In this document: piece after piece, positions 26,814 to 35,079 of the stretch
Position numbering within the stretch: position 1 is the stretch's first letter
Layout: each line of letters begins with the position of its first letter
Source: Lewinellaceae bacterium
GTDB taxonomy: Bacteria > Bacteroidota > Bacteroidia > Chitinophagales > Saprospiraceae
Assembly: GCA_020636315.1 (NCBI GenBank)
Contig: JACJYA010000013.1
Span: forward strand, 62,001 to 126,000
Reading direction: 5' to 3'
Length of the DNA: 64,000 nucleotides
Made by a program: the position numbers and the translations under genes
Notes under the pieces: model-generated
Databases searched by the model: none
Seen by the model: only the letters and a program-made list of their open reading frames with translations
What the model was told of the DNA's origin: nothing

Positions 26814-28451
26814 TCAAGCCAGATACTTCCCCACGATCGGCATCCTGCGGCCCATGCCGAAGGCCTTGTCGGATACGCGCAGCACCGGCGCCATCTGGTG
26901 TCGTTTGAACTCGTTGATGTTAACCAGCCGTAATACCCTTCTCACCAGTTTTTCATCATGGCCCATCTCGATGATATCCTGTGGGCTTTTGCGCTTTTCG
27001 ATATACTGGAAAAGGATAAGGTCGAGGTCCTCATAGGGGGGCAGGCTGTCGGTGTCCTTCTGGCCGGGGCGAAGCTCGGCGGAGGGAGGCTTGGTGATGG
27101 TATTTTCGGGAATGACCTCTCCATCCCGGTTGATGTAGCGGGCCATTTCAAAGACCTCCGTTTTGTACAGGTCGCCGATGACGGACAGGCCGCCGCACAT
27201 GTCGCCGTAAAGGGTTCCGTAGCCGACGGCAGCCTCGCTTTTGTTGGAAGTATTGAGCAGGATATTGCCGAATTTGTTGCTCATGGCCATCAGCAGGTTG
27301 CCGCGGGCGCGGGCCTGCAGGTTCTCTTCGGCGATGTTGAACTCCTGCCCCCAGAATTGAGGCCTCAGGGCCTCCGTAAAGGCGTTGTAGATCCCCTCGA
27401 TGGGGATGATGTCATACTGAATGCCCAGGTTTTCCGCCAGATGCCGGGCATCGTCGATGGAGTGGCCGGAAGAAAACTGGGAAGGCATCAGCAGAACGCG
27501 CACATTCTCCGGCCCCAGGGCTCTTGCCGCCAGCACTGTGGCCAGAGCTGAATCAATGCCGCCCGAAAGCCCCAGAATAGCGCGCCGGAAGCCCAGTTTG
27601 CGGAAGTAATCGCGGATGCCGATGACCAGGGCATCGTGCATGAGCTGAATTTTTTCCTTGGGTTGCTCATTTTCCCTCCCGCCCTTCTTGACCTCATCCA
27701 GGTCGTAGGTGCGGATACACTCCTCGAAGTAAGGCATTTCATCGAAGACATGTTCATCGGGTGAGACCACCAGGGAGCCGCCGTCGAAGATCAGTTCAGT
27801 CTGGGCGCCGCAGTGGTTGACATAGAACATGGGAACGTCGTAGCGCCGCACATTGGCCTGAACGGTCCGGATGCGGGTGCGCGCCTGAGAATAGCTGAAC
27901 GGAGAGGCCGAGAGGTTTAGGATGAAATCCGGGCCCTGCGTGATCATCTGGTCCATGGGGCATACCGTGTAGAGAGGGTTCTCGTTGCCGATGTTCCAGA
28001 TGTCTTCGCAGATGGTCAGGGCGATGCGTTTGCCTTTGTATTCCACAACCTTCCATTCTGTTGCCGGTTCGAAGTAGCGATATTCGTCGAAGATATCGTA
28101 GGTGGGCAGCAGGGTTTTGTACTGCACCTGTTGTACGCGGCCCTCCGCCAGGAAATAGGCGGCGTTGTAGAGGTCTTTGCCTTCCACCACCGGGTTTTTG
28201 GTGGGAGAACCTACCACAATGGCAATGCCCTGAGCAACTTTAGCCAGTTCCTGTACCGAATGCTCGGCCAGTTCGATGAAGTCTTCAAACTCCAGGAAGT
28301 CGCGGGGAGGGTAGCCCACGGTGGCGAGTTCGGAAAAGCACACCAGGTCGGCGCCCTGGCTTTTGGCCTCTTTTACGGCCCAGAGCATTTTGCCGAGGTT
28401 GCCCTCGAAGTTGCCGATGTGGAAGTTGAGTTGGGCAATGGCTATTTTCAT
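26814..28451 (-). CDS. nadE: Glutamine-dependent NAD+ synthetase
   Basis: 545 residues. The N-terminal nitrilase-type glutaminase domain has the triad Glu41 (FSELATVGYPP), Lys112 (QYKTLLP) and Cys148 (LTICEDIWN). The C-terminal synthetase domain has the ATP pyrophosphatase loop GLSGGIDSALA, NTSNKSEAAVGYGTLYGD and KPPSAELRPGQKD. It converts nicotinate adenine dinucleotide to NAD+ using glutamine as nitrogen donor. It is monocistronic as far as can be seen and convergent with the TPR gene. Confidence 0.96.
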   Translation of the reverse strand: MKIAIAQLNFHIGNFEGNLGKMLWAVKEAKSQGADLVCFSELATVGYPPRDFLEFEDFIELAEHSVQELAKVAQGIAIVVGSPTKNPVVEGKDLYNAAYFLAEGRVQQVQYKTLLPTYDIFDEYRYFEPATEWKVVEYKGKRIALTICEDIWNIGNENPLYTVCPMDQMITQGPDFILNLSASPFSYSQARTRIRTVQANVRRYDVPMFYVNHCGAQTELIFDGGSLVVSPDEHVFDEMPYFEECIRTYDLDEVKKGGRENEQPKEKIQLMHDALVIGIRDYFRKLGFRRAILGLSGGIDSALATVLAARALGPENVRVLLMPSQFSSGHSIDDARHLAENLGIQYDIIPIEGIYNAFTEALRPQFWGQEFNIAEENLQARARGNLLMAMSNKFGNILLNTSNKSEAAVGYGTLYGDMCGGLSVIGDLYKTEVFEMARYINRDGEVIPENTITKPPSAELRPGQKDTDSLPPYEDLDLILFQYIEKRKSPQDIIEMGHDEKLVRRVLRLVNINEFKRHQMAPVLRVSDKAFGMGRRMPIVGKYLA

Positions 28452-28465
28452 GTACTTGGTAGTGA

Positions 28466-28587
28466 TTAAAAAATAACTTCACCCTATGAGATCCGTAGTT
28501 GCAGCTCGTTCACCAGCCTGAATTTGCGGAAATCATGCCCGGCTGTTTCACTTCACTACAACTACGGATCGTGAAGTTATTTTTTAA
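28466..28587. repeat. 122-bp inverted-repeat element with 12+17 bp arms
   Basis: Outer arms of 17 bp (28466-28482 with 28571-28587, TTAAAAAATAACTTCAC) and inner arms of 12 bp (28490-28501 with 28559-28570, GATCCGTAGTTG) pair perfectly. A 7-base bulge interrupts the left arm and a 57-base centre separates the arms. No reading frame is present. MITE-like insertion or a large transcribed hairpin are both possible. Confidence 0.7.
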
Positions 28588-28792
28588 GGATTACTCAAAT
28601 GTTCTTTTTGAAGGTACAAAGATAGGGCTGGTTAGTTTAAAAATCAAACTAAGTTTTGGCTGAGGTGACGCTTCCCCATCAGGCCAACTTCGGGGAGGAA
28701 GTGTCGCCTCCTCCCGGCTGCCGCCGTTGAGCAGGAGGCGCCGCCCTTCCGGTGCTGTTTGAACATACTGTTCTGGCCATACAGTAGAACAG

Positions 28793-28860
28793 CTTGAAAA
28801 TACTGTAGAAAAATCTTAAATTTGAACCAGGAGTGGTTCAAAAAATAAAAAATTGGTTCA
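28793..28860 (+). promoter_or_regulatory. vapBC promoter with palindromic operator
   Basis: The -7 element TAAATTTG (28817-28824) has a weak CTTG about 20 bases upstream. A 9-bp palindrome TTTGAACCA-GGAG-TGGTTCAAA (28821-28842) overlaps it, and a third half-site TTGGTTCA (28853-28860) precedes the start codon. ACTGT/ACAGT repeats lie just upstream (28764-28807). This suits autorepression by the antitoxin. Confidence 0.6.
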
Positions 28861-28862
28861 CA

Positions 28863-29120
28863 ATGAAATCCATCACCATACACAACCTGGACAGCCGCCT
28901 GGCCGCTCTCATCGAGCGGCGGGCGAAGGAAGAAGGCCTCAGCATGAATAAGCTGATCAAACGCTTGCTGGCGCAGGCCCTTGGGCTTTCTCCCCAGCCC
29001 AGGCAGAATAAAAAGGAACAATTTGAAGATCTTTTGGGGAGCTGGAGCCAGGAAGATTTTGAAGAGTTTGAAAAGAATACCAAAGATTTGCGAACAATAG
29101 ATCCACAAGACTGGATATGA
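28863..29120 (+). CDS. vapB: VapB/FitA-type ribbon-helix-helix antitoxin
   Basis: 85 residues starting MKSITIHNLDSRLAALIERR, a typical FitA/VapB ribbon-helix-helix DNA-binding domain (strand ITIHNL, then two helices with KEEGLSMNKLIKRLLAQAL). The acidic C-terminal tail (FEDLLGSWSQEDFEEFEKN) is the usual toxin-neutralising segment. The upstream in-frame codons from 28833 are inside the operator, so the ATG at 28863 is used. The stop overlaps the toxin start (ATGA), the normal arrangement for a coupled toxin-antitoxin pair. Confidence 0.85.
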   Translation: MKSITIHNLDSRLAALIERRAKEEGLSMNKLIKRLLAQALGLSPQPRQNKKEQFEDLLGSWSQEDFEEFEKNTKDLRTIDPQDWI

Positions 29121-29515
29121 GCAAAATCCTGCTCGATACCAATGCCTATAGCCGTTACCTGTTGGGTGACGAACGAGTTCTTGATCATCTGGCCGGCGCA
29201 GATATCATTTACATGTCTGTTTTTGTCCTGGGGGAGCTTTACTATGGGTACTCCCAGGGAATAAAAGAAGTAGAAAACCGTGAGAAGCTGAACACTTTTT
29301 TAGATAAACCCAGCGTATTCCTCCTCGACGCTACCCACGACACCTCCGAATTTTTCGCATCCATCAAGAAGCAGCTGAAAAAGAACGGGACGCCCATCCC
29401 CCTCAACGATGTCTGGATCGCCGCCCACACCATGGAAATGGGAGCGGAGTTGATCACTTACGACAAGCACTTCCAGCATGTTCCCGGCCTGCGCCTGTGG
29501 AAAGAACTCCCCTGA
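29117..29515 (+). CDS. vapC: VapC-type PIN-domain ribonuclease toxin
   Basis: 132 residues, a complete PIN domain. The acidic metal-binding residues are Asp7 (ILLDTNAY), Glu40 (VLGELYYG), Asp98 (IPLNDVWIAAH) and Asp116 (LITYDKHF). VapC toxins cleave specific RNAs, often tRNA or 23S rRNA, and are held inactive by VapB. The active site is intact, so the toxin is probably functional. dnaX follows on the same strand after 168 bases with its own -7 element. Confidence 0.9.
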   Translation: MSKILLDTNAYSRYLLGDERVLDHLAGADIIYMSVFVLGELYYGYSQGIKEVENREKLNTFLDKPSVFLLDATHDTSEFFASIKKQLKKNGTPIPLNDVWIAAHTMEMGAELITYDKHFQHVPGLRLWKELP

Positions 29516-29544
29516 AAGGCCACCCGCCACCCACAATTATTTCT

Positions 29545-29552
29545 TATCTTTG
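29545..29552 (+). promoter_or_regulatory. Bacteroidota -7 element TATCTTTG before dnaX
   Basis: Matches TAnnTTTG and lies 132 bases before the dnaX ATG, giving a long leader. No TTTG stands at -33. Confidence 0.35.
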
Positions 29553-29683
29553 GAGTAGAACGCTGTTGGCGATTGGCTGTTAGCGGTTCGCAAAACCAGC
29601 ATGGTGCGATAGAGATATTTTCCAACGAGCATTGCCGGGCCAAAACGTTCCTGCAAGGAAGATTTTGTGCCAAAAAAACTTCT

Positions 29684-31489
29684 ATGAGCAATTTTATAGT
29701 ATCCGCAAGAAAATACCGGCCCGTCCGGTTCGATGATGTAGTGGGGCAGGAGCACGTATCCCAAACCCTGAAGAACGCCCTGAAGAGCGAGCATCTGGCG
29801 CACGCCTTCCTGTTCTGCGGGCCGCGCGGGGTGGGGAAGACCACCTGCGCCCGCATCCTGGCCAAGGTGCTCAACTGCCAGAACGTGACTGCGGATTTCG
29901 AGCCCTGCAACGAATGCTCCTCCTGCAAGGCTTTCAACGCCAGCTCCTCTTTTAACATCACCGAGCTGGACGCTGCCTCCAACAACAGCGTGGAGCACAT
30001 CCGCGCCCTGATCGAGCAGGTGCGCTTCCAGCCGCAGCAGGGCAAATACAAGGTGTTCATCATCGACGAGGTGCACATGCTCTCGCAGCAGGCCTTTAAT
30101 GCCTTCCTGAAAACCCTGGAGGAGCCGCCGCCCTACGCCATCTTCATCCTGGCCACCACCGAGAAGCACAAGATCATTCCGACTATCCTGTCGCGCTGCC
30201 AGATCTTCGACTTCCGCCGCATTCAGGTGCCGGAGATGGTGCAGCATCTGCAGGCCATCTGTGAACAGGAGAACATCGAAGCCGACAAGGACGCCCTGCA
30301 CATCATCGGGCAGAAGGCCGACGGCGCCCTGCGCGACGCCCTGTCCATCTTCGACCGCATCGTTTCCTTCTCCGGCAACCGCATCACCTATGAGGACGTG
30401 ATCACCAACCTCAACGTGCTCGATTACGACTACTATTTTCAGGTGGTTGATGCCCTGCTTGTGGAGGATAGCTCCAAAATACTGCTGCTTTTCGACACCA
30501 TCCTCCGCAACGGCTTTGAGCCCGACATTTTTATGAGCGGCCTGGCTGAGCACCTGCGCAACCTGCTGGTCTGCAAAGACGAGGTTACTTTGCAACTGCT
30601 GGAGGTAAGCGAAGGCCTGCGCGGCCGTTACCTGCAACAGGCGCGCCTGGCCCCCGCCGGCCTCCTGCTCACCGCTCTCAACCTGGCCAACGATTGCGAC
30701 GTCAACTACAAGCTGGCCCGCAACAAACGCCTCCATGTGGAAATGGCCCTCATCAAGATGGCTTACATCCCCCGGGCTTTCCAACTGGCTGAAAACGGGG
30801 GCGCAGCTTCCATCCCGGAAAAAAAAACACCTGAGCTAAGCGCCTCCCCAAAATCTGAAAACCCGCAACCCGCAACTCGTAATTCGGAACTCGGAACCAA
30901 CAACATACAACCCATACCCCGTAACCCCACAACCCACAACCCGCAACCCGAACTTCCCGAAACAGAAGCCTCTGGCCCCGAACCCTCTCAATCTAATCCT
31001 CAACCTCCCAAAAACACCCTCAAAAAAGCCGGCAAACAGGATACGCCCCGCCTGATGAACCTGGAAGCCATGCTGGCCGAAGTGAAGGCAGAAGAAGCCG
31101 AACTGCTCACCCAGGAGGTGCAGGAACTCACCCAGGAACGGGTGGAGGAAGCCTGGAACCTTTACATCGAGTCTCAGGAACAGGAGTCCGTAAAGGTGAT
31201 CATGCGCAATTCCGAGCTGAAACTGGACGAACAGAATGTACAGGTCACCGTTACCTCGGCACTGGCCGAGAATACCATCCGCCAGGAGGGCAGCCTGATG
31301 GACTACCTGCGGGATGTGCTCACTGCGCCCGAACTGACCATGACCATCGAGATCGATAAGAGCAAGGCCGTGGAGCCGCCGAAACGCAAACGCATGATGA
31401 GCAGCAAGGAGAAATACCTGGCCATGCGCGAAACGAACCCCGCCATCCAGGAACTGCAGAAGCGGTTTGACCTGCGGCCGGATGAGTAG
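29684..31489 (+). CDS. dnaX: DNA polymerase III subunit gamma/tau
   Basis: 601 residues. The start MSNFIVSARKYRPVRFDDVVGQ is the family start; an upstream in-frame opening at 29573 lies in the leader. The AAA+ clamp-loader core has Walker A GPRGVGKT (46-53), the zinc cysteines 65/75/78/81, Walker B FIIDEVHML and the SRC motif LSRCQIFDFRR. Domain III follows. A linker from about residue 385 to 445 is low-complexity (NPQPATRNSELG, NPTTHNPQPELPE) and is encoded by an AACCC-type tandem tract unlike the rest of the gene. The C-terminal tau-like region ends about residue 601. It loads the beta clamp in replication. Confidence 0.95.
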   Translation: MSNFIVSARKYRPVRFDDVVGQEHVSQTLKNALKSEHLAHAFLFCGPRGVGKTTCARILAKVLNCQNVTADFEPCNECSSCKAFNASSSFNITELDAASNNSVEHIRALIEQVRFQPQQGKYKVFIIDEVHMLSQQAFNAFLKTLEEPPPYAIFILATTEKHKIIPTILSRCQIFDFRRIQVPEMVQHLQAICEQENIEADKDALHIIGQKADGALRDALSIFDRIVSFSGNRITYEDVITNLNVLDYDYYFQVVDALLVEDSSKILLLFDTILRNGFEPDIFMSGLAEHLRNLLVCKDEVTLQLLEVSEGLRGRYLQQARLAPAGLLLTALNLANDCDVNYKLARNKRLHVEMALIKMAYIPRAFQLAENGGAASIPEKKTPELSASPKSENPQPATRNSELGTNNIQPIPRNPTTHNPQPELPETEASGPEPSQSNPQPPKNTLKKAGKQDTPRLMNLEAMLAEVKAEEAELLTQEVQELTQERVEEAWNLYIESQEQESVKVIMRNSELKLDEQNVQVTVTSALAENTIRQEGSLMDYLRDVLTAPELTMTIEIDKSKAVEPPKRKRMMSSKEKYLAMRETNPAIQELQKRFDLRPDE

Positions 31490-31507
31490 GGAAGGCTGGA
31501 TGGTTGC

Positions 31508-31526
31508 CCTTCGGCAGGCTCAGGGT
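31508..31526 (+). repeat. Short repeat CCCTTCGGCAGGCTCAGGG, copy 1
   Basis: The nearly identical inverted form CCCTGAGCTTGTCGAAGGG is at 45233-45251. Both have CCCT..AGGG ends that can pair. Sequences of this kind are common intergenic repeats in many bacterial genomes. Confidence 0.5.
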
Positions 31527-31777
31527 GAAATTGCTGGATGGCTGGATGCTGGAAGGGTAGATGGCTGGATTGCTGGATAGTATTGGTGGACTGTGGGCCT
31601 TAGGCTACCGTCGATTGCGGGCCGCCCCTCCCGCCCTCACACAATTGTGATAAAAAATTGATCATCTTGTTAAGAACAAGACAGTCGATACTACTTAAAT
31701 TTGAGGAAACAAAGCGAAAACCGGCTCAAATGTACTTTTGATGGCCGGGAAGGGGTTGACAGGCAGGCATCTTGGCC

Positions 31778-31869
31778 GGGATAGTTCAAATAAGTGTGTC
31801 CGCTTTATGCTAACCCGTTGGTTTCCAGAGTAACAAGGAACCCAGGAACCAGAAACTATGAACAGTCCC
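31778..31869 (+). repeat. Dispersed repeat element, copy B
   Basis: It starts GGGATAGTTCA and ends TGAACAGTCCC (imperfect terminal inverted repeats). Inside it has GTGTGTCCGCTTTATGCTAA, then CCGTTGGTTTCCAG, then CCCAGGAACCAGAAAC. The ordered blocks match copies at 5559-5641 and 56032-56122. Confidence 0.7.
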
Positions 31870-32000
31870 TCTTGGCCCAATAACAATCTAACAATTTAGC
31901 CATCTGATCCTGCCCATAAGATTAAACCTGCGGCAGTTCAGCTATATGGTGGCAAACCAGGCTCTAACCCCTTTCCAACAGCCCTTAAAACTGTAAAACC

Positions 32001-32693
32001 ATGAATGATCAATCCCTTTGGTTCCTGGAAAATATCGACGTTACCGGCATCTTCTGCCCCAAGAAGGTGGGCAGGGGAGATATGGAGCAGCACGTCCACA
32101 AACATTTCAAAAAGGGCGAATACATTTACCTGCCCGACGAGCACGCCGACAAGATCTACTTCCTGACCGAAGGCCGGGTCAAGATCGGCACCTACGGTGA
32201 TTCCGGCAAGGAGATCACCAAGGCCATCCTCTCTACGGGAGAGGTGTTCGGAGAACTTTCACTGATCGGTGAAGAGAAGCGGCGTGACTTTGCCTGCGCC
32301 ATGGAAAAGACCACCGCCTGCGTCATGTCAGTGGCCGATATGAGGAGCATGATGCGCGACCACAACGCCCTGAACCTCTTCCTGATGAAGATCATGGGCT
32401 CGCGGGTACTGGAAATGGAGCAGCGCCTGGAATCCCTCGTCTTCAAGGACAGCCGCACCCGCATCATCGAGTTCCTGCACGAACTAGGCGAGAAAAAAGG
32501 GCAGCGCGTCGGCTACGAGATGCTCGTCCGCAAGTTCATGACCCACCAGGAGATCGCCAATCTGACCGCCACCTCCCGGCAGACCGTCACCACCGTCCTC
32601 AACGAACTGCGCAATCGCAACTTGCTGACTTTCAATCGAAAGCGCCTGTTGATCCGGGATATGGAGAAGCTGAAGGCGGCGGCGAGGGAATGA
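32001..32693 (+). CDS. Crp/Fnr family transcriptional regulator
   Basis: 230 residues. The N-terminal cyclic-nucleotide-binding-type beta barrel shows KKGEYIYLPDEHADKIYFL and GEVFGELSLIGEEKRRDF; the long dimer helix and a winged helix-turn-helix with recognition region TATSRQTVTTVLNELR follow. There is one Cys before the barrel (FCPKKV) but no four-Cys FNR cluster, so it is not an oxygen-sensing Fe-S type. The effector is unknown; the phosphate-binding Arg pattern of true Crp is not clear. It is a single gene preceded by repeats. Confidence 0.88.
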   Translation: MNDQSLWFLENIDVTGIFCPKKVGRGDMEQHVHKHFKKGEYIYLPDEHADKIYFLTEGRVKIGTYGDSGKEITKAILSTGEVFGELSLIGEEKRRDFACAMEKTTACVMSVADMRSMMRDHNALNLFLMKIMGSRVLEMEQRLESLVFKDSRTRIIEFLHELGEKKGQRVGYEMLVRKFMTHQEIANLTATSRQTVTTVLNELRNRNLLTFNRKRLLIRDMEKLKAAARE

Positions 32694-32856
32694 AAAAAAT
32701 GGTTTTGTGGTTCTTGGGTTTTACGGTTTTATGGTCTCAGTAGGGACCCAGGAACCAGGCCCGTCCGTCTCGTCAGCCGGATAAATCTTCGTACCTCAGC
32801 CGGGTAAAAAACCAGGAATCAGCAACGAGAAACTCATAAACCCATAAACCCTAAAC

Positions 32857-34812
32857 TCACCTCACCAACTGCACATCCCCCGCAAACCTTCTCACAAACC
32901 CATCCAGGAAGCGCACTTCCACCACATAGGTATAAACTCCGGGCGGTAGCGTGCGGCCTTTGAACGTCCCGTCCCAGCCCCTTCGGTTGTCATTGGTATA
33001 AATATCCGTAGCCTCGAAAACCAATTCTCCCCACCGGGTGAAGACGCGCAATACGGGCGCCTCCTGTGGTTTGCGGCTCTGCGGGTAGAAAGTATCATTG
33101 CGCCCGTCGCCGTTGGGGCTGAAGGCGTTGGGGAGGTAAACTTCCCGGTCTTTCAGCACGCGGACAGCGATGGAATCCCTGGCAGTGCAGCCATTGGCGT
33201 CGGTTACAAACAGGTAGTAGAAGCCGTCATCGAAGGGGCGGAGGGTGGGGGAGGGGCAGGAGTTGCAGGATAGAACAGACAAGGTATCCACCCATTGATA
33301 AGTGAAGGGCGGGTCGCCGGTGATGCTGGGGTGCAGGGAGAGGCTGTCTCCCAGGAGTACCTCCTGGTTTGCCCCCAGGCCAAGCGACAGCGTTGGTTCG
33401 GTGATGGTGACGGTGGCGGAAGCCGCTTCGCACCCACTGCTGACCGTAACGGAATACTCACCACCCTGGGTAACGGCTAACTCCGGGCCGCTGGACCCGT
33501 CACTCCAGAGGAAGTTGCCGCCGGCAACCTCCGGGGCAAGCACGATCTCCTCTCCCGGGCAGAGTGTATTGGGGAACTGGCCCAGATCGACGGAGAGGGA
33601 GTCGATGAAAACATTGGTGGAATCATTCAAGATGGCGGTGGCAGGGTTGTCCGACACCGCCACAGTCCCCAGCCCTTCCGGCAGGCCGTTGAGGGTGGCC
33701 TGGTTCTTATACACCCCAAAAGCGCCCTGGGGAACCTCGACGGTAACCGCCAGCAAGCTGCGCCCCTCGGGCAAGTCGATATTTTCTATCCTGAGCCGGT
33801 TGGTTCCGATGCCGCCGGCGGTTATTTCCCCGCCCACGGGGTTGTCGATGGCGGTGATGAGAAAGCCTTCCGGGAATACATCTTCAAAGATAAGGCCCAA
33901 CTGCACCCTGCCGGAGGCATTGGCTATTTCAAAATAGTACGTCAGCTCGCTGCAGGGGATGGCCTGCACCGGCTCCACCCGTTTTTTCATCTGTACGGTA
34001 TAGGGGCAGGAGCAGCCGTCGCTGCGCTGGGCTGCCGGCCCGGTGGCCTCTATGGTGAGTTTCCCCGTGGTTTTATCGATCGAAAAGAAGGTATTCTGGG
34101 GCCCGCTGCCGAAGGTGCTGCCGTAGGCATAGAGGTTGCCGAAGGCATCGAAGAAGACGGAGCCCAGGGTGCCGCCCTGGTTATCGGGCTCGAAAGGGGC
34201 ATTGATCTGCCCGTTCTCGGTGTCGATGATCACCAGCTGCTGGTTGAGGGCGTCCCAGCCGTAGAGCGTATCATCGGTGGGGTCGAAGGCAATGTCATAG
34301 ATCGCGGAGTGGTTGCCGGGAAAGCTGACCGTCCGGGCAGGGTGGTTGGGCGCCTCCAGGTCAATAAATATGATCGACTCGGTGGATCCGTTGAAGCCGC
34401 CGCTGACCGACAGCACTACCAGGTATTTCCCATCCGGGCTGACGTCTCCGGCCGGGTAGCTGGCGCTTGCCGGCATTCCTTCAGGTTCGCCGAGGGGAAA
34501 GGCGGCGCCCGCGCCGTCTATTTGGAAGAGGTCGCCGGTCTCGGAATTTAGGGCGTAGATGAGATTGTCAACGGAGCGGTAGCCCATGCCATTGATGACA
34601 AAGCCCACCGGGCCGGCCGGGAGCCCGTTGAAGGTGACATTGCCGGTGGCCTGGCTGACCTGCACTTCATAGACGGTGCTCGAGCCCTGGGGCGCAATCG
34701 CCAGATAGAAGCTGCCTTTACAGGTGAAAGGCTGCTGTGCACTAAGCGTGGAAATACAGCAGCATAGCAGGAACGGAAGATAGGGTGTCAGGGAATATTT
34801 TTTGTTTTTCAT
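32857..34812 (-). CDS. Secreted protein with T9SS type B sorting domain
   Basis: 651 residues. I chose the ATG at 34812 (MKNKKYSLTPYLPFLLCCC) because it provides the signal peptide; the frame is open to 35025 without one. The first third looks like a beta-propeller-like repeat region (ALNSETGDLFQIDGAGA, SPDGKYLVVLSVSG, DTLYGWDALNQQLVII). A DUF11-like or PKD-like domain with cysteines follows at about 290-450, then an Ig/PKD-like segment. The C-terminal 85 residues are the gliding-motility-associated type B tail (LPNAFSPNGDGRNDTF ... WDGTFKGRTLPPGVYTY). It is exported through T9SS and attached to or released from the surface. The exact role is unknown. Confidence 0.85.
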   Translation of the reverse strand: MKNKKYSLTPYLPFLLCCCISTLSAQQPFTCKGSFYLAIAPQGSSTVYEVQVSQATGNVTFNGLPAGPVGFVINGMGYRSVDNLIYALNSETGDLFQIDGAGAAFPLGEPEGMPASASYPAGDVSPDGKYLVVLSVSGGFNGSTESIIFIDLEAPNHPARTVSFPGNHSAIYDIAFDPTDDTLYGWDALNQQLVIIDTENGQINAPFEPDNQGGTLGSVFFDAFGNLYAYGSTFGSGPQNTFFSIDKTTGKLTIEATGPAAQRSDGCSCPYTVQMKKRVEPVQAIPCSELTYYFEIANASGRVQLGLIFEDVFPEGFLITAIDNPVGGEITAGGIGTNRLRIENIDLPEGRSLLAVTVEVPQGAFGVYKNQATLNGLPEGLGTVAVSDNPATAILNDSTNVFIDSLSVDLGQFPNTLCPGEEIVLAPEVAGGNFLWSDGSSGPELAVTQGGEYSVTVSSGCEAASATVTITEPTLSLGLGANQEVLLGDSLSLHPSITGDPPFTYQWVDTLSVLSCNSCPSPTLRPFDDGFYYLFVTDANGCTARDSIAVRVLKDREVYLPNAFSPNGDGRNDTFYPQSRKPQEAPVLRVFTRWGELVFEATDIYTNDNRRGWDGTFKGRTLPPGVYTYVVEVRFLDGFVRRFAGDVQLVR

Positions 34813-34867
34813 AGCTTCAGTGTGTGCGGCCGGGAGCCCTTGGGATATCCGAATGTGCGCTTGGAGA

Positions 34868-34913
34868 GTCCAAAAAAACCTTTGAGGTTTCCAAAACCTC
34901 AAAGGTTTGGACT
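34868..34913 (-). terminator. Terminator hairpin after the 35080 gene
   Basis: A perfect 15-bp stem AAACCTTTGAGGTTT (34876-34890 with 34894-34908) with a 3-base loop extends to AGTCC/GGACT with a 4-base bulge. On the minus strand it is followed by a T run. Confidence 0.7.
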
Positions 34914-35079
34914 GCCATGAATTTAATCTTTTTTGGCCGTAGCCTCCCGGTGATGGCTTGCTTTTTTTTGGCAATGCGGCTTGCTTTTGCGCTTCTCTGC
35001 CCGTGATCTCAGGCCGGTTGGGCAAGGCAGGGGCATTCCTTTTTACTGCGGTACTGTTTTGGCATAACGTGGCCTGCTC

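Larger units (their letters stand above)
28452..28862. other. Intergenic region with a long inverted repeat and the vapBC control region
   Basis: About 410 bases between divergent genes. It contains the 122-bp inverted-repeat element (28466-28587), imperfect GC-rich hairpins (28660-28740) and the antitoxin promoter/operator (28764-28860). Confidence 0.6.
31490..32000. other. Intergenic region of repeats, no gene
   Basis: About 510 bases after dnaX. It contains a CCCTTCGGCAGGCTCAGGG repeat (31508-31526), a GGATGGCTGGATGCTGG low-complexity tract (about 31540-31580) and copy B of the dispersed element (31778-31869). Confidence 0.55.

Noticed and set aside
31490..32000. A possible remnant gene after dnaX
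   Set aside because: The region consists of low-complexity and dispersed repeats; no frame encodes a recognisable protein.
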